Source of the DNA: a virus
IMG/VR virus record: IMGVR_UViG_3300020220_000020
Span: 30,491 to 94,490 of that record
DNA: 64,000 nucleotides
Strand: one strand, 5' to 3'
Shown: positions 14,385 to 24,800 of the stretch, piece by piece
Position numbering within the stretch: the first letter of the stretch is position 1
Layout of the letters: every line of letters begins with the position of its first letter
The notes under the pieces: model-generated
What the model saw: only the letters and a program-made list of their open reading frames with translations
Databases searched by the model: none
What the model was told of the DNA's origin: nothing
Translations under genes and position numbers: made by a program

Positions 14385-17279
14385 TTGGCTGAATTCGGAG
14401 AAGAATTAATTAAATTCTTAAATAGTATTGGCGTTAATATTACTCAGTTTGACAAGCTTGTGCAAACTGCTCAGCAATTTAACGTAGTGCTTATAGATTT
14501 AGAAAGAACTGGTAATCTATATGGCAAAAGCCTTAAAACAGTAAGAGACGAACTAAACGCAATTTCAGTAAATTTTGCAACTACACAAAATGTAGCAAAG
14601 CAATATTATCAGCTACTTCACGAGCTTCAGGGTATTGCAATTAAAGATTCTAAAGACCAGCTTGCTGTTCTTCAGCTTGTGCGTGATGCATATGGTCCTG
14701 ATGAGCAGCAAATGCAACAGGGTATTCAACTTCTGCAAAAATTAATATCATCTAATTCTGATCAGCAAAATCAAATAGTCAGGATTATACAGCTTAAAAA
14801 AATGGCAATGGATGGAGACAAAGGTGCAATAAAGCTTCTTGAGGAGCAGGGTGATAGACTGGCAAGAAATGCTAGTCTATTTGCATTACTTGGAAATGAA
14901 TCTGGTAAAACTCGTGAAGAGATAGGTGCAATGATGCAGTTTGCCAAAGCACAAACTGAAGAAGATCCACTTGGAGAAATTGCAAGAAAATTCAATCAAG
15001 CTCAAATGCAAATAAGAAATACTCCAGCAGTTTTTCAGAATATGATTGCTCAAATAGATAGTGAAAAGGGAAAAATTACTCAAGTAATGCAGGGTATACA
15101 GTCCGTTTTTTCCGGCGCTGGTGCCGCAATAAATGAAACCATTTTGAATATGTATGGTGAATCTGGTGTTGGAAAAGCAGGAGAAACAGCTGAAGAAAAA
15201 GCAGAACGCGAATCAAAGCTTTCGGCATCTCTTATAGGAGGCTCTAAAAAACTTCAAATGGATGCTGCCTCTAAAGTTTCTGCTTTAGAGACTTCAACTT
15301 TAAGTGGTAATTTAGATGAGGCAAAGGCAGCTAAGGATTCCTTGGACGCTTTCGTTGAAGAGCAAAAAAAATCAATAATAGAACAACTAAAAAATAAATT
15401 AACTGCGATTGGTATGGATGAAAAACTTGCTCAAGACCAAGCAGAACAAGATGCTCAAAAAATAGTTGAGCTTTCTGGTGTACAGAGATCTGCTTCACTT
15501 GTCACAAAGTTTGAAGAGCAAAAAAAGTATGCTCAAGAACAACTTCCTGAGCTCAGCAGACAAATAGAAGAAAAAAAGAAAGAACTGGCTGCCATTCAGG
15601 CAAATGTAGAAGAAAATAAAATGGGAGGTTTATATAATCCACAAGCCCAAGCCCAAATAAATGAAGATCAAGCAAGAATAGCTGCGCTTTCAGCTGCTAT
15701 TGAGGCTGCAAAGCAGATTGAAGCCGAACTTGATAAGCAAGCAAAAATGGATTTTAGGTCATATACTGAAAGATCAAGAAAACTTCAAGTTGACGATTTG
15801 ATAATTAAATCCATTCAGGATCAAAATAGAGAGCTTGAGAAGCAATTTGGCACAATGAGAGGGCTGAATTCTGCAACTGCATCAATATTAAAATTACAGG
15901 GAGAACTTGGAGGAGCTTCTGCTTACAGTAATGATGCTGCAAGAACTTTTAATGAACTTCAAAAACAATCTATGGACTATCTAGGTGGACAAATTGAAGC
16001 AAGTAGGCGTTCATACGAAGAGATTTCAAGATTTAATAAGTTGGTTTCTGAGGCAAAAACTGGAAGTCCAGAATCTGCAAAAATGCTTGCTGAGGAGTCA
16101 ATTAAAGTAGGTCAGTCTCAAATAGCTGAATTACGAAAATCTCTTCCTGGTGCAAGTGATGAACAGAAACCTCAGATAGAGGCTAGTATTAAGTACATAG
16201 AAGAAAGAATGGCAAGAGCAAATGCCGTTATAGCAGGCGGTGGTAAAGAGGCCATATCTGAAATGCTTAGAGATACTTCTGAGCTTGTCGATGCTGGAAT
16301 GAAAAAGGCAGCAGAGGCTGTTGCAAATTCAGTTGAAAATATAAGAAAATCTATTGAAAATGCAAGGGCTCCTGCAAAAGAAATTACTTCTCAGCTTCAA
16401 GCGCAAAAAGAAGTACTTGATGCACAGGTTAGTATAGCTGATAATCTTGTTACTGGTCTTGGCGCTTCTGCTGAAATGAGGATGGCTCAAGCTGCAAATA
16501 GTATGGAGCAGGCAAAATCCATGCAAAATGAGCTTATTTCCATGCAGCAACAAAGAGCGGAAGTGGAAAAGAAAATAGCTGAAGGCGGAGACACCGATGG
16601 CAGATTAAGAAGAGAAGTAATGGACATAAGGAGGCAAGAAAATAGTCTTGCCGCCCAGATACTTCAGAAGCAAAAGGAAAGTTTAGATTCGGTTAAAATG
16701 CTTCGTGAGGGTTATTTGAATGCTATAAGCGCAATGGAGTCTGGAAGTGGAGTTTTTATGGAAATGGTTGTTACTCAGGAAAAAGGCCTTGGCTCTTTAA
16801 TTAGAAATATTAGAGAAGTTCCTAGAGTTCTTAATACTGGTACGACCGTTGGTCCAGGAGCAGAAAAAGGTGTTTTTGGTATTGGTGGTCTCATGGGCGG
16901 AACAACTGGAGCCAGAGGTGAGTATGACAATAATCTTATGATAAATTCTGCCCAAGATTTGTCAAAAACGACTCAAATGCTTTCTGCTGCCGTTGAGCGT
17001 TTTTCTTCTGCTCTTCCTAATATGAGTGCTTTAGGTTTTGAGGGCAATAAATTCCAGGGTGCTTTCGTGGCTGGTGAAACAGGACCCACAACGGCCCTAG
17101 GTGCTCGTCAGGCTTCTTCTGCTATGCAGTCTGCTGATCTGGCTTCCTCTTTTAAGGATGCCCTTGGAGACCAAATGCGTCCACTTGCTGAAGTATTTAA
17201 AAATGGGCTTGAGACTGTGTTTAAAAGTGCTTTTGATGAATTCAGGAAAGAAATATCGGATATGATAGGGAGCAGATAA
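14385..17279 (+). CDS. tape measure protein, 964 aa
   Basis: A long, almost wholly helical protein rich in Ala, Gln, Glu and Lys, with extended coiled-coil stretches (about residues 300-480 and 680-800, for example EEQKKYAQEQLPELSRQIEE). The C-terminal 150 residues are Gly/Thr-rich and end in a helix. It lies right after the chaperones, the standard tape measure position. It has no clear transmembrane stretch, unlike many tape measures. Using the rule of about 0.15 nm per residue, the tail would be near 145 nm (estimate only). The TTG start is supported by AAGGAG upstream. The stop overlaps the next gene as TAATG. Confidence 0.85.
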   Translation: MAEFGEELIKFLNSIGVNITQFDKLVQTAQQFNVVLIDLERTGNLYGKSLKTVRDELNAISVNFATTQNVAKQYYQLLHELQGIAIKDSKDQLAVLQLVRDAYGPDEQQMQQGIQLLQKLISSNSDQQNQIVRIIQLKKMAMDGDKGAIKLLEEQGDRLARNASLFALLGNESGKTREEIGAMMQFAKAQTEEDPLGEIARKFNQAQMQIRNTPAVFQNMIAQIDSEKGKITQVMQGIQSVFSGAGAAINETILNMYGESGVGKAGETAEEKAERESKLSASLIGGSKKLQMDAASKVSALETSTLSGNLDEAKAAKDSLDAFVEEQKKSIIEQLKNKLTAIGMDEKLAQDQAEQDAQKIVELSGVQRSASLVTKFEEQKKYAQEQLPELSRQIEEKKKELAAIQANVEENKMGGLYNPQAQAQINEDQARIAALSAAIEAAKQIEAELDKQAKMDFRSYTERSRKLQVDDLIIKSIQDQNRELEKQFGTMRGLNSATASILKLQGELGGASAYSNDAARTFNELQKQSMDYLGGQIEASRRSYEEISRFNKLVSEAKTGSPESAKMLAEESIKVGQSQIAELRKSLPGASDEQKPQIEASIKYIEERMARANAVIAGGGKEAISEMLRDTSELVDAGMKKAAEAVANSVENIRKSIENARAPAKEITSQLQAQKEVLDAQVSIADNLVTGLGASAEMRMAQAANSMEQAKSMQNELISMQQQRAEVEKKIAEGGDTDGRLRREVMDIRRQENSLAAQILQKQKESLDSVKMLREGYLNAISAMESGSGVFMEMVVTQEKGLGSLIRNIREVPRVLNTGTTVGPGAEKGVFGIGGLMGGTTGARGEYDNNLMINSAQDLSKTTQMLSAAVERFSSALPNMSALGFEGNKFQGAFVAGETGPTTALGARQASSAMQSADLASSFKDALGDQMRPLAEVFKNGLETVFKSAFDEFRKEISDMIGSR

Positions 17280-20200
17280 TGCCCTCCAACATAAGGTCTG
17301 GATATACTGCTTTCAATAATAAAGATGTTTTACCCCAAGGCTTTATAGATCAGTATGTTACAAAAAACTTTCAAGACGTTGCACTGAATCCCAAGGGTGC
17401 ATTTTTTGAAGAGCTTTTTAATGGACCTGTTCCTGCAGAAGGTTATTCTGGAAATGTTTATGGAAAACCTATGCCATGGTTTAGGATAACTTATATATCT
17501 TCTGCTGAAGATATTGGTACGACTGATTTTAATGAAGATGATCCAACAGATCCTTATCCATACAAACAATATTTTATATTTGTTGATTACGAATATTTCG
17601 ATTCTCAGGGTGTTGCTTTAGGTAAAAAAGTTACAACAAAATTTACTGTAAATATTGTTAGGGAAGAAGAAAGACTTCAGCCAAATACGGATACTGTAAA
17701 ATGGATGCTTGACGATGAAGCTCAGGTTTATTTTGATATTTATCCAGCTTCTAATTCAAGTATCTCCGTAGAAGATCAATCTAAAGTAATAGGTATAGAA
17801 TATTTTGATCCTTATTTTACATCAAAAATTGTCAGACTTCTTCCAGCTTCTTCAATGGGAGTGATAGTTGATTACTATTACAATTTAAATGTCCCGTTGC
17901 TTCCACAAAATGATCTTAGTTCTTTTATAGGTAGTCCTTTAGGCGGAGGATTAATATCTGGCATAGCTTCTGATATAGCATCTTTCAATTCATTGATTGG
18001 GGCTAATATGAGTAGGCCCGTAAATTACAAATGGGGTTTGCAATTGGTTAATGCAAAAACAGTTGTTAATAAAGAAATTACTATAACTCCTCAGGTTTTT
18101 TCAACTAGGGGTTCTTTAGTGGATGGAGTTGAAATATTCTATATTCCTATTTTAAGCTCAGATAAAGGCATAACTAAAATACTTTGTGCTTCCAAAGATA
18201 GAGTAAACTTCAATCAATCTGATTTAAAAGTTCTTGGCAAGGGTTTTATTGAAGGAGGTTTGGGAAACGACGGTAATTCACCAGACGGTGTTAATGAGCA
18301 AAAATTAAAAGATGCAAAACCGTTAGGTTTTGCCATAGTTCAAAATAGAGAGTTAAAAAAGAAATATAAATCTGGCTCATCAAGTGAGAATTTTCCACAG
18401 ACTGGTCCCAATTCTCAGTACATGATTAATTCACCTCTTTTTGTTTTTAACGAAGATTCTGTTGCTAACGGAATTTATATATTTGCTCCCAAAAATTTCT
18501 TAAGGAGCGGTGATACAATATTTGTTACTTATGGGCAAGTTGATAAGCATGAGCTTAGGCATGTGGGCCAAAAAAGACATATATATTTTCAGCAAAGTGG
18601 AGTAAGTGATTTTGAAATCGTCTCAAGTAATGAGGGTCAGTATGAATTTAAAAAGTTTTCTTTTGATGTTCTTTCTATTCAATTAGAAAATAACATATTT
18701 ATTAGAAATATTTCTGGTAAAAATGTAGATCCTGCTGATTCTAGTAGTTCTAGTAGTTCTAGTTATAATTCAAATTTTAATTATAAGGGCTATGATTCTG
18801 CTGATTTTAGTAGAGGAGCGGATTCTTCTGTTGCTACTCATTTAGACTGGCTTTCCGATAATCCAGAAAATCGCATTTCTTCTTCATCATCTTCATCTAA
18901 AAATTTGGCAAAATTTAATTGTTATAGACTTACTAAGGTTAAATTGAATCCATCTCTTTATCCATCTTATCTTCCAGCAAATGGGTATTTTGTTGCAAGT
19001 TCAATTGGAGTTCGTGCACAGAGTATAGATTATGGTCCGGGTATATATCATATTGATTCATTTGGAAATGCTAAACTTCTTTTGTCTGGTTCTCTTGTAA
19101 GAGATCAGGAATGGTGGAGATCTAGTTTTGATTCATTGGGAGTTCATGATGTTTTTTCTTTTTCCGAAAGAAGTCAACTGGAATTTGTTTACGATGTAAG
19201 TCAGCTTACAAATTCATATGTTGTAGATGACAGAAAAATACCTTATGAAATAAATTTTGCCAAAGCCCTTTCTTCTGTTTCTAAATTTAGTGCAAATTGC
19301 GGAGAAAATCAGGGCGCATCTTATTTTTGGATTTCTCCAAATACATCCAATACTGAATCTAGCAATACTGGAGTTGGTATTTGTATATTAGATTTTATAA
19401 ACATAAATTCACTTCGTACTAAGATAGCAGGTACTGATGTTTTTTTTAGTTTAAATTGCAGAAAATATATAGATGCATCTAATTCTGTTTTTGACTTTTC
19501 TAGTACTACTAATTTTGTGTGGGGATTTAATCTGATAGAATCTATACCAGGCCAATTTGGTGGAGCTTCTGCATTTACTTCTCAATTATACTATTTGTAT
19601 TATAATCCAATAGATCTTAATAAGAACGGCAGGATAATATGGGAGGGCATAGGTCCAGGTGTTAGTGAAAATACTATTATAAAAGTAACAACTAGGGGGG
19701 CTTTGGCTCCATCCATAGGGGGTCATTTTGAAACTTCAAATTTAATTAATGGGGCAGTTATTGTCCCATCTGAATCTGATTCTTCACTAAGATTATTTAA
19801 ATGCAGATCAATGGTTGCTTCTGATCCAAAGGGTGATACTAAAAATGCAAGACTTTCTTTTCCGGATTCTTCATACATGGAATCTGACTTTCTAAATTCT
19901 TTTTCCGACTCAAGACCATCAATATATAAATGGATGCCCATAGATGATGCTCCATTTTACAGCAAAGGAAGAAGAATTATGCCTAAATATTATGAGTATC
20001 CCAAGCTGAATCACTCAAATTATATATCAAAAAAAATATATGGAGATTTAAGAGAATTTTCTTCCTTTAGATCAAAGGCTCAAAAGTACAGATATGGCTT
20101 TCTTAGTGGTTCTGATCAATCCGGATGGAATAGCAAAGAATCTACCATACAGACAAAAAATCACTTAGAAATTTTGGTAGAATTTGATAGTAGGATAGAA

Positions 20201-21889
20201 CACATGGAGGCTACGTTAAAATTTTCAAAATTAAATTTAAATATAGGATATGTGCATGTTTATTTTGATGACGATGACGACAAGTCAAACGCACTTTTTG
20301 TTCCATGTAAATCTTTAAATTCCATTGACGGATATTTTATTAAATTTGATTTTTTTGCAAACTATAATAAAAGAATTAAAATATTGGTTCCCGGAGACGA
20401 TCTTTCTCCTTCTTCTATAGTAAATATGGAGCATGTAACTTCTTTAATTGATGAGTCTAATTACGTTGAGTATAGACCAATATTTCTCACTTCAGAAAAT
20501 TTTGATATTAGTTTTTCAAAAACCGGATCTTCTATTATGTTTTTTACTGATACAAAAGAAGCAACTTTGGATGCTTGTGTATTTAACAATCATGATGAAA
20601 TGCCAAGAATTGTAAGATCTGTTTTTCAGTCTTTTGGAGATGAGAAAGTTTCTTTTATATGTTGCAGAAATTCACCAAGACAAAATAATATTTTTGTTAT
20701 GTTTCAGCTTGATGATACCATATTATTGAAAACTTTTGATCCTAATTCTTTGCTTTATTCTGAATTTGATTTAATGCCAGTAGTGAGTTATAATGCTTTT
20801 GCATATGCAGACATATCAATATCTGCTAATTCTGAAAAAAGAATTGTATCACTTAGTCCTGAAAATTATTCAAAATTTCAAAATGATTTTGCTGGGATAA
20901 CTATTAAAAATAAAAACTATTGTAATAGTTTTAGGATATCTCCAGCACAATTTGTGCATGGAAATTGTAAAACAGAATTATCTTCTTTTATTTATGCTGA
21001 AGCAAATGGCGAATATTCATTTAGGAAATTAGCAAATCAATATTCTGTTCAGTCTGGGTTGAATCAGGCTTCAGCAGATTATTCTCGATCATCTGATGTA
21101 AATGTAAGATACCTTAAAAACAATGATACTTTTTACCCAAGATTTTCTGATTCTGCTTCTAACATAAAATTTAATAGAATGTTAAATTCTCAAAGATTTT
21201 CATTTGAAATACTTAATGATAGTTCAATCGTTCTTTTTATGTGCAATTCTGGTAGTTTATTTGTTAAAATTGGAAGTCAAGGTGGAGCTTTTAGAGATAT
21301 AACTTCAGATATTTATAAGTTTTCAGATTCAGTTTTCGATGAATTTGGTCTTATCCCGTTTAGACCTGTTAAATTCAAAAAATCAGAAAAGGGTTCAAAA
21401 TACACTCTTGAAAATAATAGTCAAAATGAAATAAAATCTTATTTATTGCAATCTGCTCCTGAAATAGAATTTGTGTCTTCTGTTTATGATGACTATTCCA
21501 ATACTTTGTATTTATTTTACATAATAGAAAATAAACTTTTTTATCAGTATTTTAGTGGATATTCTTTATTAAATAAAAATTTTATAAATTCTATGACTAC
21601 AGATAACGATTTTAATGAAAAATCTTTACCGGTATATGTGTGCGGTTCTTTAGGGGAATTGCAAGACGTAATTTATACAGAAGAATGTTATTTTATAAAC
21701 CCATATATTGATTATAAAGATTCTATTATAAATTTCCCTATATCAAATTCTCCACCTGTAGGGGTTGTTATGCCCAATGGATGGGTAAGAGTTTATGTAA
21801 AAGACGAAAATGATTATTTAAGATCTTTCAGTATTAAGGGTAATAGTGTTATTCCTGATACATTTTTTTCAACAAGTAGTGCTTTATGA
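17279..21889 (+). CDS. large tail-tip / baseplate structural protein, 1536 aa
   Basis: Not recognised by family. Position directly after the tape measure is that of distal tail proteins. The chain is beta-rich, with many Ser/Asn/Tyr turns and no membrane segment. Two short poly-Ser linkers divide it: eight Ser at 18740-18763 (residues 488-495) and seven Ser at 18878-18898 (residues 534-540). The linker-bounded part and the segments around it could be separate folded modules. Residues 1-230 (ending at the Gly-rich FIGSPLGGGLISG) may form the tail-attached domain. A distal-tail role is inferred from gene order. It is much larger than typical Dit proteins (about 250-500 aa). The stop overlaps the next start by ATGA. 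Confidence 0.65.
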   Translation: MPSNIRSGYTAFNNKDVLPQGFIDQYVTKNFQDVALNPKGAFFEELFNGPVPAEGYSGNVYGKPMPWFRITYISSAEDIGTTDFNEDDPTDPYPYKQYFIFVDYEYFDSQGVALGKKVTTKFTVNIVREEERLQPNTDTVKWMLDDEAQVYFDIYPASNSSISVEDQSKVIGIEYFDPYFTSKIVRLLPASSMGVIVDYYYNLNVPLLPQNDLSSFIGSPLGGGLISGIASDIASFNSLIGANMSRPVNYKWGLQLVNAKTVVNKEITITPQVFSTRGSLVDGVEIFYIPILSSDKGITKILCASKDRVNFNQSDLKVLGKGFIEGGLGNDGNSPDGVNEQKLKDAKPLGFAIVQNRELKKKYKSGSSSENFPQTGPNSQYMINSPLFVFNEDSVANGIYIFAPKNFLRSGDTIFVTYGQVDKHELRHVGQKRHIYFQQSGVSDFEIVSSNEGQYEFKKFSFDVLSIQLENNIFIRNISGKNVDPADSSSSSSSSYNSNFNYKGYDSADFSRGADSSVATHLDWLSDNPENRISSSSSSSKNLAKFNCYRLTKVKLNPSLYPSYLPANGYFVASSIGVRAQSIDYGPGIYHIDSFGNAKLLLSGSLVRDQEWWRSSFDSLGVHDVFSFSERSQLEFVYDVSQLTNSYVVDDRKIPYEINFAKALSSVSKFSANCGENQGASYFWISPNTSNTESSNTGVGICILDFININSLRTKIAGTDVFFSLNCRKYIDASNSVFDFSSTTNFVWGFNLIESIPGQFGGASAFTSQLYYLYYNPIDLNKNGRIIWEGIGPGVSENTIIKVTTRGALAPSIGGHFETSNLINGAVIVPSESDSSLRLFKCRSMVASDPKGDTKNARLSFPDSSYMESDFLNSFSDSRPSIYKWMPIDDAPFYSKGRRIMPKYYEYPKLNHSNYISKKIYGDLREFSSFRSKAQKYRYGFLSGSDQSGWNSKESTIQTKNHLEILVEFDSRIEHMEATLKFSKLNLNIGYVHVYFDDDDDKSNALFVPCKSLNSIDGYFIKFDFFANYNKRIKILVPGDDLSPSSIVNMEHVTSLIDESNYVEYRPIFLTSENFDISFSKTGSSIMFFTDTKEATLDACVFNNHDEMPRIVRSVFQSFGDEKVSFICCRNSPRQNNIFVMFQLDDTILLKTFDPNSLLYSEFDLMPVVSYNAFAYADISISANSEKRIVSLSPENYSKFQNDFAGITIKNKNYCNSFRISPAQFVHGNCKTELSSFIYAEANGEYSFRKLANQYSVQSGLNQASADYSRSSDVNVRYLKNNDTFYPRFSDSASNIKFNRMLNSQRFSFEILNDSSIVLFMCNSGSLFVKIGSQGGAFRDITSDIYKFSDSVFDEFGLIPFRPVKFKKSEKGSKYTLENNSQNEIKSYLLQSAPEIEFVSSVYDDYSNTLYLFYIIENKLFYQYFSGYSLLNKNFINSMTTDNDFNEKSLPVYVCGSLGELQDVIYTEECYFINPYIDYKDSIINFPISNSPPVGVVMPNGWVRVYVKDENDYLRSFSIKGNSVIPDTFFSTSSAL
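18740..18898 (+). repeat. two short poly-Ser linkers in the tail-tip protein
   Basis: Eight consecutive Ser codons (mixed TCT/AGT) at 18740-18763 and seven (TCT/TCA) at 18878-18898 bracket a 38-residue segment rich in Asp and Tyr. Different codons are used, so these are not recent DNA duplications but protein-level linkers. Confidence 0.85.
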
Positions 21890-24800
21890 GTAAATCTTCA
21901 AGAGAAAAGTCAGCTCCATTCAATTTTGGATATGTAACTTCTGAGGTAGTGATTTTTCCCACTGCCTATAGTTCATATCCTTTGAAATCTAGAAATAGGC
22001 AATTTAACGAAATGTTTTTTAATGAAGTAACCATTAAAAACATGAACGCCGTTTCTGGTAAAGAAAATTTAGAAATGGTGTCAGATGGAATTGCTGGTTC
22101 TTCATATGGAGTTACTTTAAGTCCTAAATTTTCATTTGTTGATACAAATTTTAATATAAATCGCAATTATACTGAATGGAATAGTTCTCAGGGTAAAAAT
22201 AGTGTTTTACCTGCATCTGGCAATTTATCTACTAACTTGACTGCAAAGTATTGGCATAATTCCTGGATGCCCACTAATTCTATATTTACCAGTTCTGCTC
22301 AGGATCCAAATTCTAAAAATATTCCTTGGTCAAATATTCCTGAATACTACTATGGAACTAATGAAAAAACCATAATAAAAGATAGTCCGGTTGTAAACAA
22401 TTTTTTAAGGTCTTTAAATCCAAAATTTTTAATTTTTCCTAAAAAAATAGTAAGTCCAGATCCTGAAAAAGAGAATACCGCTCATTTGGATGTAACTTTC
22501 ATAGGAAATGACAATACATACTTTGGAGATTTTATTAAGAATATTCCTGAAAAAATATTAAATGTAGTTTCTTCTTCTGGTGAGGAAACTGTAGGACCAG
22601 AAAAACAATTCCCTGGAGCTAAAAATGGGTCTAAATTTAAGGTTGTAAAAAATTTACCACCTGGTGTTCACTGTGGTCTTAGAAAACAATTCGAAAATTT
22701 TCATGGGCAAGATTTTGTTTATACCTTTGAAAAGCTTTCTTTTGATCATTCTTTACCTAATAACAGTGTAAAAGACAGTATAAACTTTTATTTTAATTTG
22801 AGTAGCGAACATTCTGCTTTAGATCCAATTGGCATTTCAGGTGCAGATGTGCTATCTGGAGAAGATGTTAATGTAAGTAACAATTATGGCATGCTGAACA
22901 CGTATGATAAAAAGTCTGAAACTTGGAGTAATAATGGCTTTTATCTTGGCAGCCAGCCATATATAGTTTTAGAGCTTCCAAATCAAAGCCCAAATAATGT
23001 AAATGAATATGATAGTTTGTATATTATAGTTCCTAAAAACGGCAATGTAGTTGCAGTAAATTGCTCTAAAAAAATCAGGCAAATAACTGTTCCCTCTAAA
23101 GACAATTCAGATAATTTTTCAAAATACATAATAAAGCCGCCTTTTCGTATGTCAAAAATTATATATGATTTCGGTTTTTCTGGTAGCGAATTGTTGTCTC
23201 AGCAAAATTTTTCAATAAAGATTCAGCATTTAATGGGTTCTTTACAGATTTCTTTTAGTGGTGGGAGATCTTATATTGTAAGTGAAGAATCGTATAACAT
23301 GAAAGCTCTTAATCAAGAAATTTTTGAGCAACTTGAAGATAGTGGAGGTTTCATATATAAAATAGACCAAACAAATGAATCGTCTTTTATTCCTGAAAAA
23401 GATGGAATTATGTTACATGGTAGACCTAGAGTTTTTTGGGGTAATTCACAGTATGCAGTTAATGTGTCTCCAATAGAATATCATTCTCAGGCAAAAATAA
23501 AACCCAACTATCCTATTTCAATTTTAGGCAGATTTGGATCTACTCAAGTAGATGATGGCAATGGTGGCAAGACTGATGATGGCGGATTGCAAGAAGCTGA
23601 AAAAAATCTTTTTCTTTTACTTAGAAATAGGATAGAGCCGACCTCCGAAGAGGATGGATTTTCAGATGATCTTATAACTCAGTATTTTGACGATTTTAGA
23701 AGATTTGTTTTTAAAAATCAATCTTTACTCTATGGTGAAATATTAAGTGGTAAATTAGTGGAAACAAAAGCAACTATCATGCCAGCAAGGTTTAGCAATT
23801 ATATTCCTGGATGCTGTCTTGGAGAAACTGACGGCAGAAGTGGATCTGGACAGTTTAGATTTAAATATAAATATTTCAATAGTTTATCTAAAAATGCCAG
23901 TCTTTCTGGCGGTATATCTATATCCAAAAATGAAGTTAAAAAAAGGGGTACCAATTCAGAATCTAATTTAGACAATTTCTCATTTGGAGTTTTTGTGGAA
24001 TTCACATTAAAAAGTGGCCCCATAGAGCTTTTGCATCCTTTCTTTCCTAATCAAAGTCCGTATTTTGGTTCGTTTATAAGGCCTGTTATGTTTGGGTATT
24101 CTTCTTTGGTAAGAGAAGACAACAATCCTGCTGTTAATGTTTCCCCAAAAAACATATCAAACTTGGTCCAATCTTATAAAGAAACTTGGTCAAAAGAAGG
24201 TAACAGCTTTATAAGGCATAATGCAAGCCTTATTCTTTATGTTCCAAAAAATCTCTCCATGAGAGATCTTGTTTCTGGAAGAAGAGTTAATTCTTCTGCA
24301 TCTAGGACTACCAGATTTGGAGATGCAGTCAGTTTTGATAACGATGTTAGAAAATTTATTATGTCTCTTCAGGATAAAGCATTTTATGTTCGCGTATACC
24401 TTGGAAGATGTTTAAATAACCCTGAAGATGATGACTCTTCTTCAGTTTATGATATATTACATCCAGATTTTGACGGTGGAGCAACTAATTTAATAGGAGG
24501 TCAATCTTCTTCAAATAAGTTTAAATATCTTGCCTTTACAGGCATTTGCAATCAAGTTAATTTCACCATGAAGCCTAGTCACATAGAAGTTACTATGGAA
24601 CTTGAAGATTATTCTAGAATACTAGACGATACAAAATTTTTAAACCCTCCTTTTTATGACGCTGTACGTGACTATGATGCTATATACGACGTATTATCGT
24701 GTGCTGGATTAAGAGAAGGCTCTGGTGCTTCTAATGGATTTCTTCCAATGGATTTTTTAAAGTACATGACTTCTCAAGATACTACAAGTGGTGATAGAAA

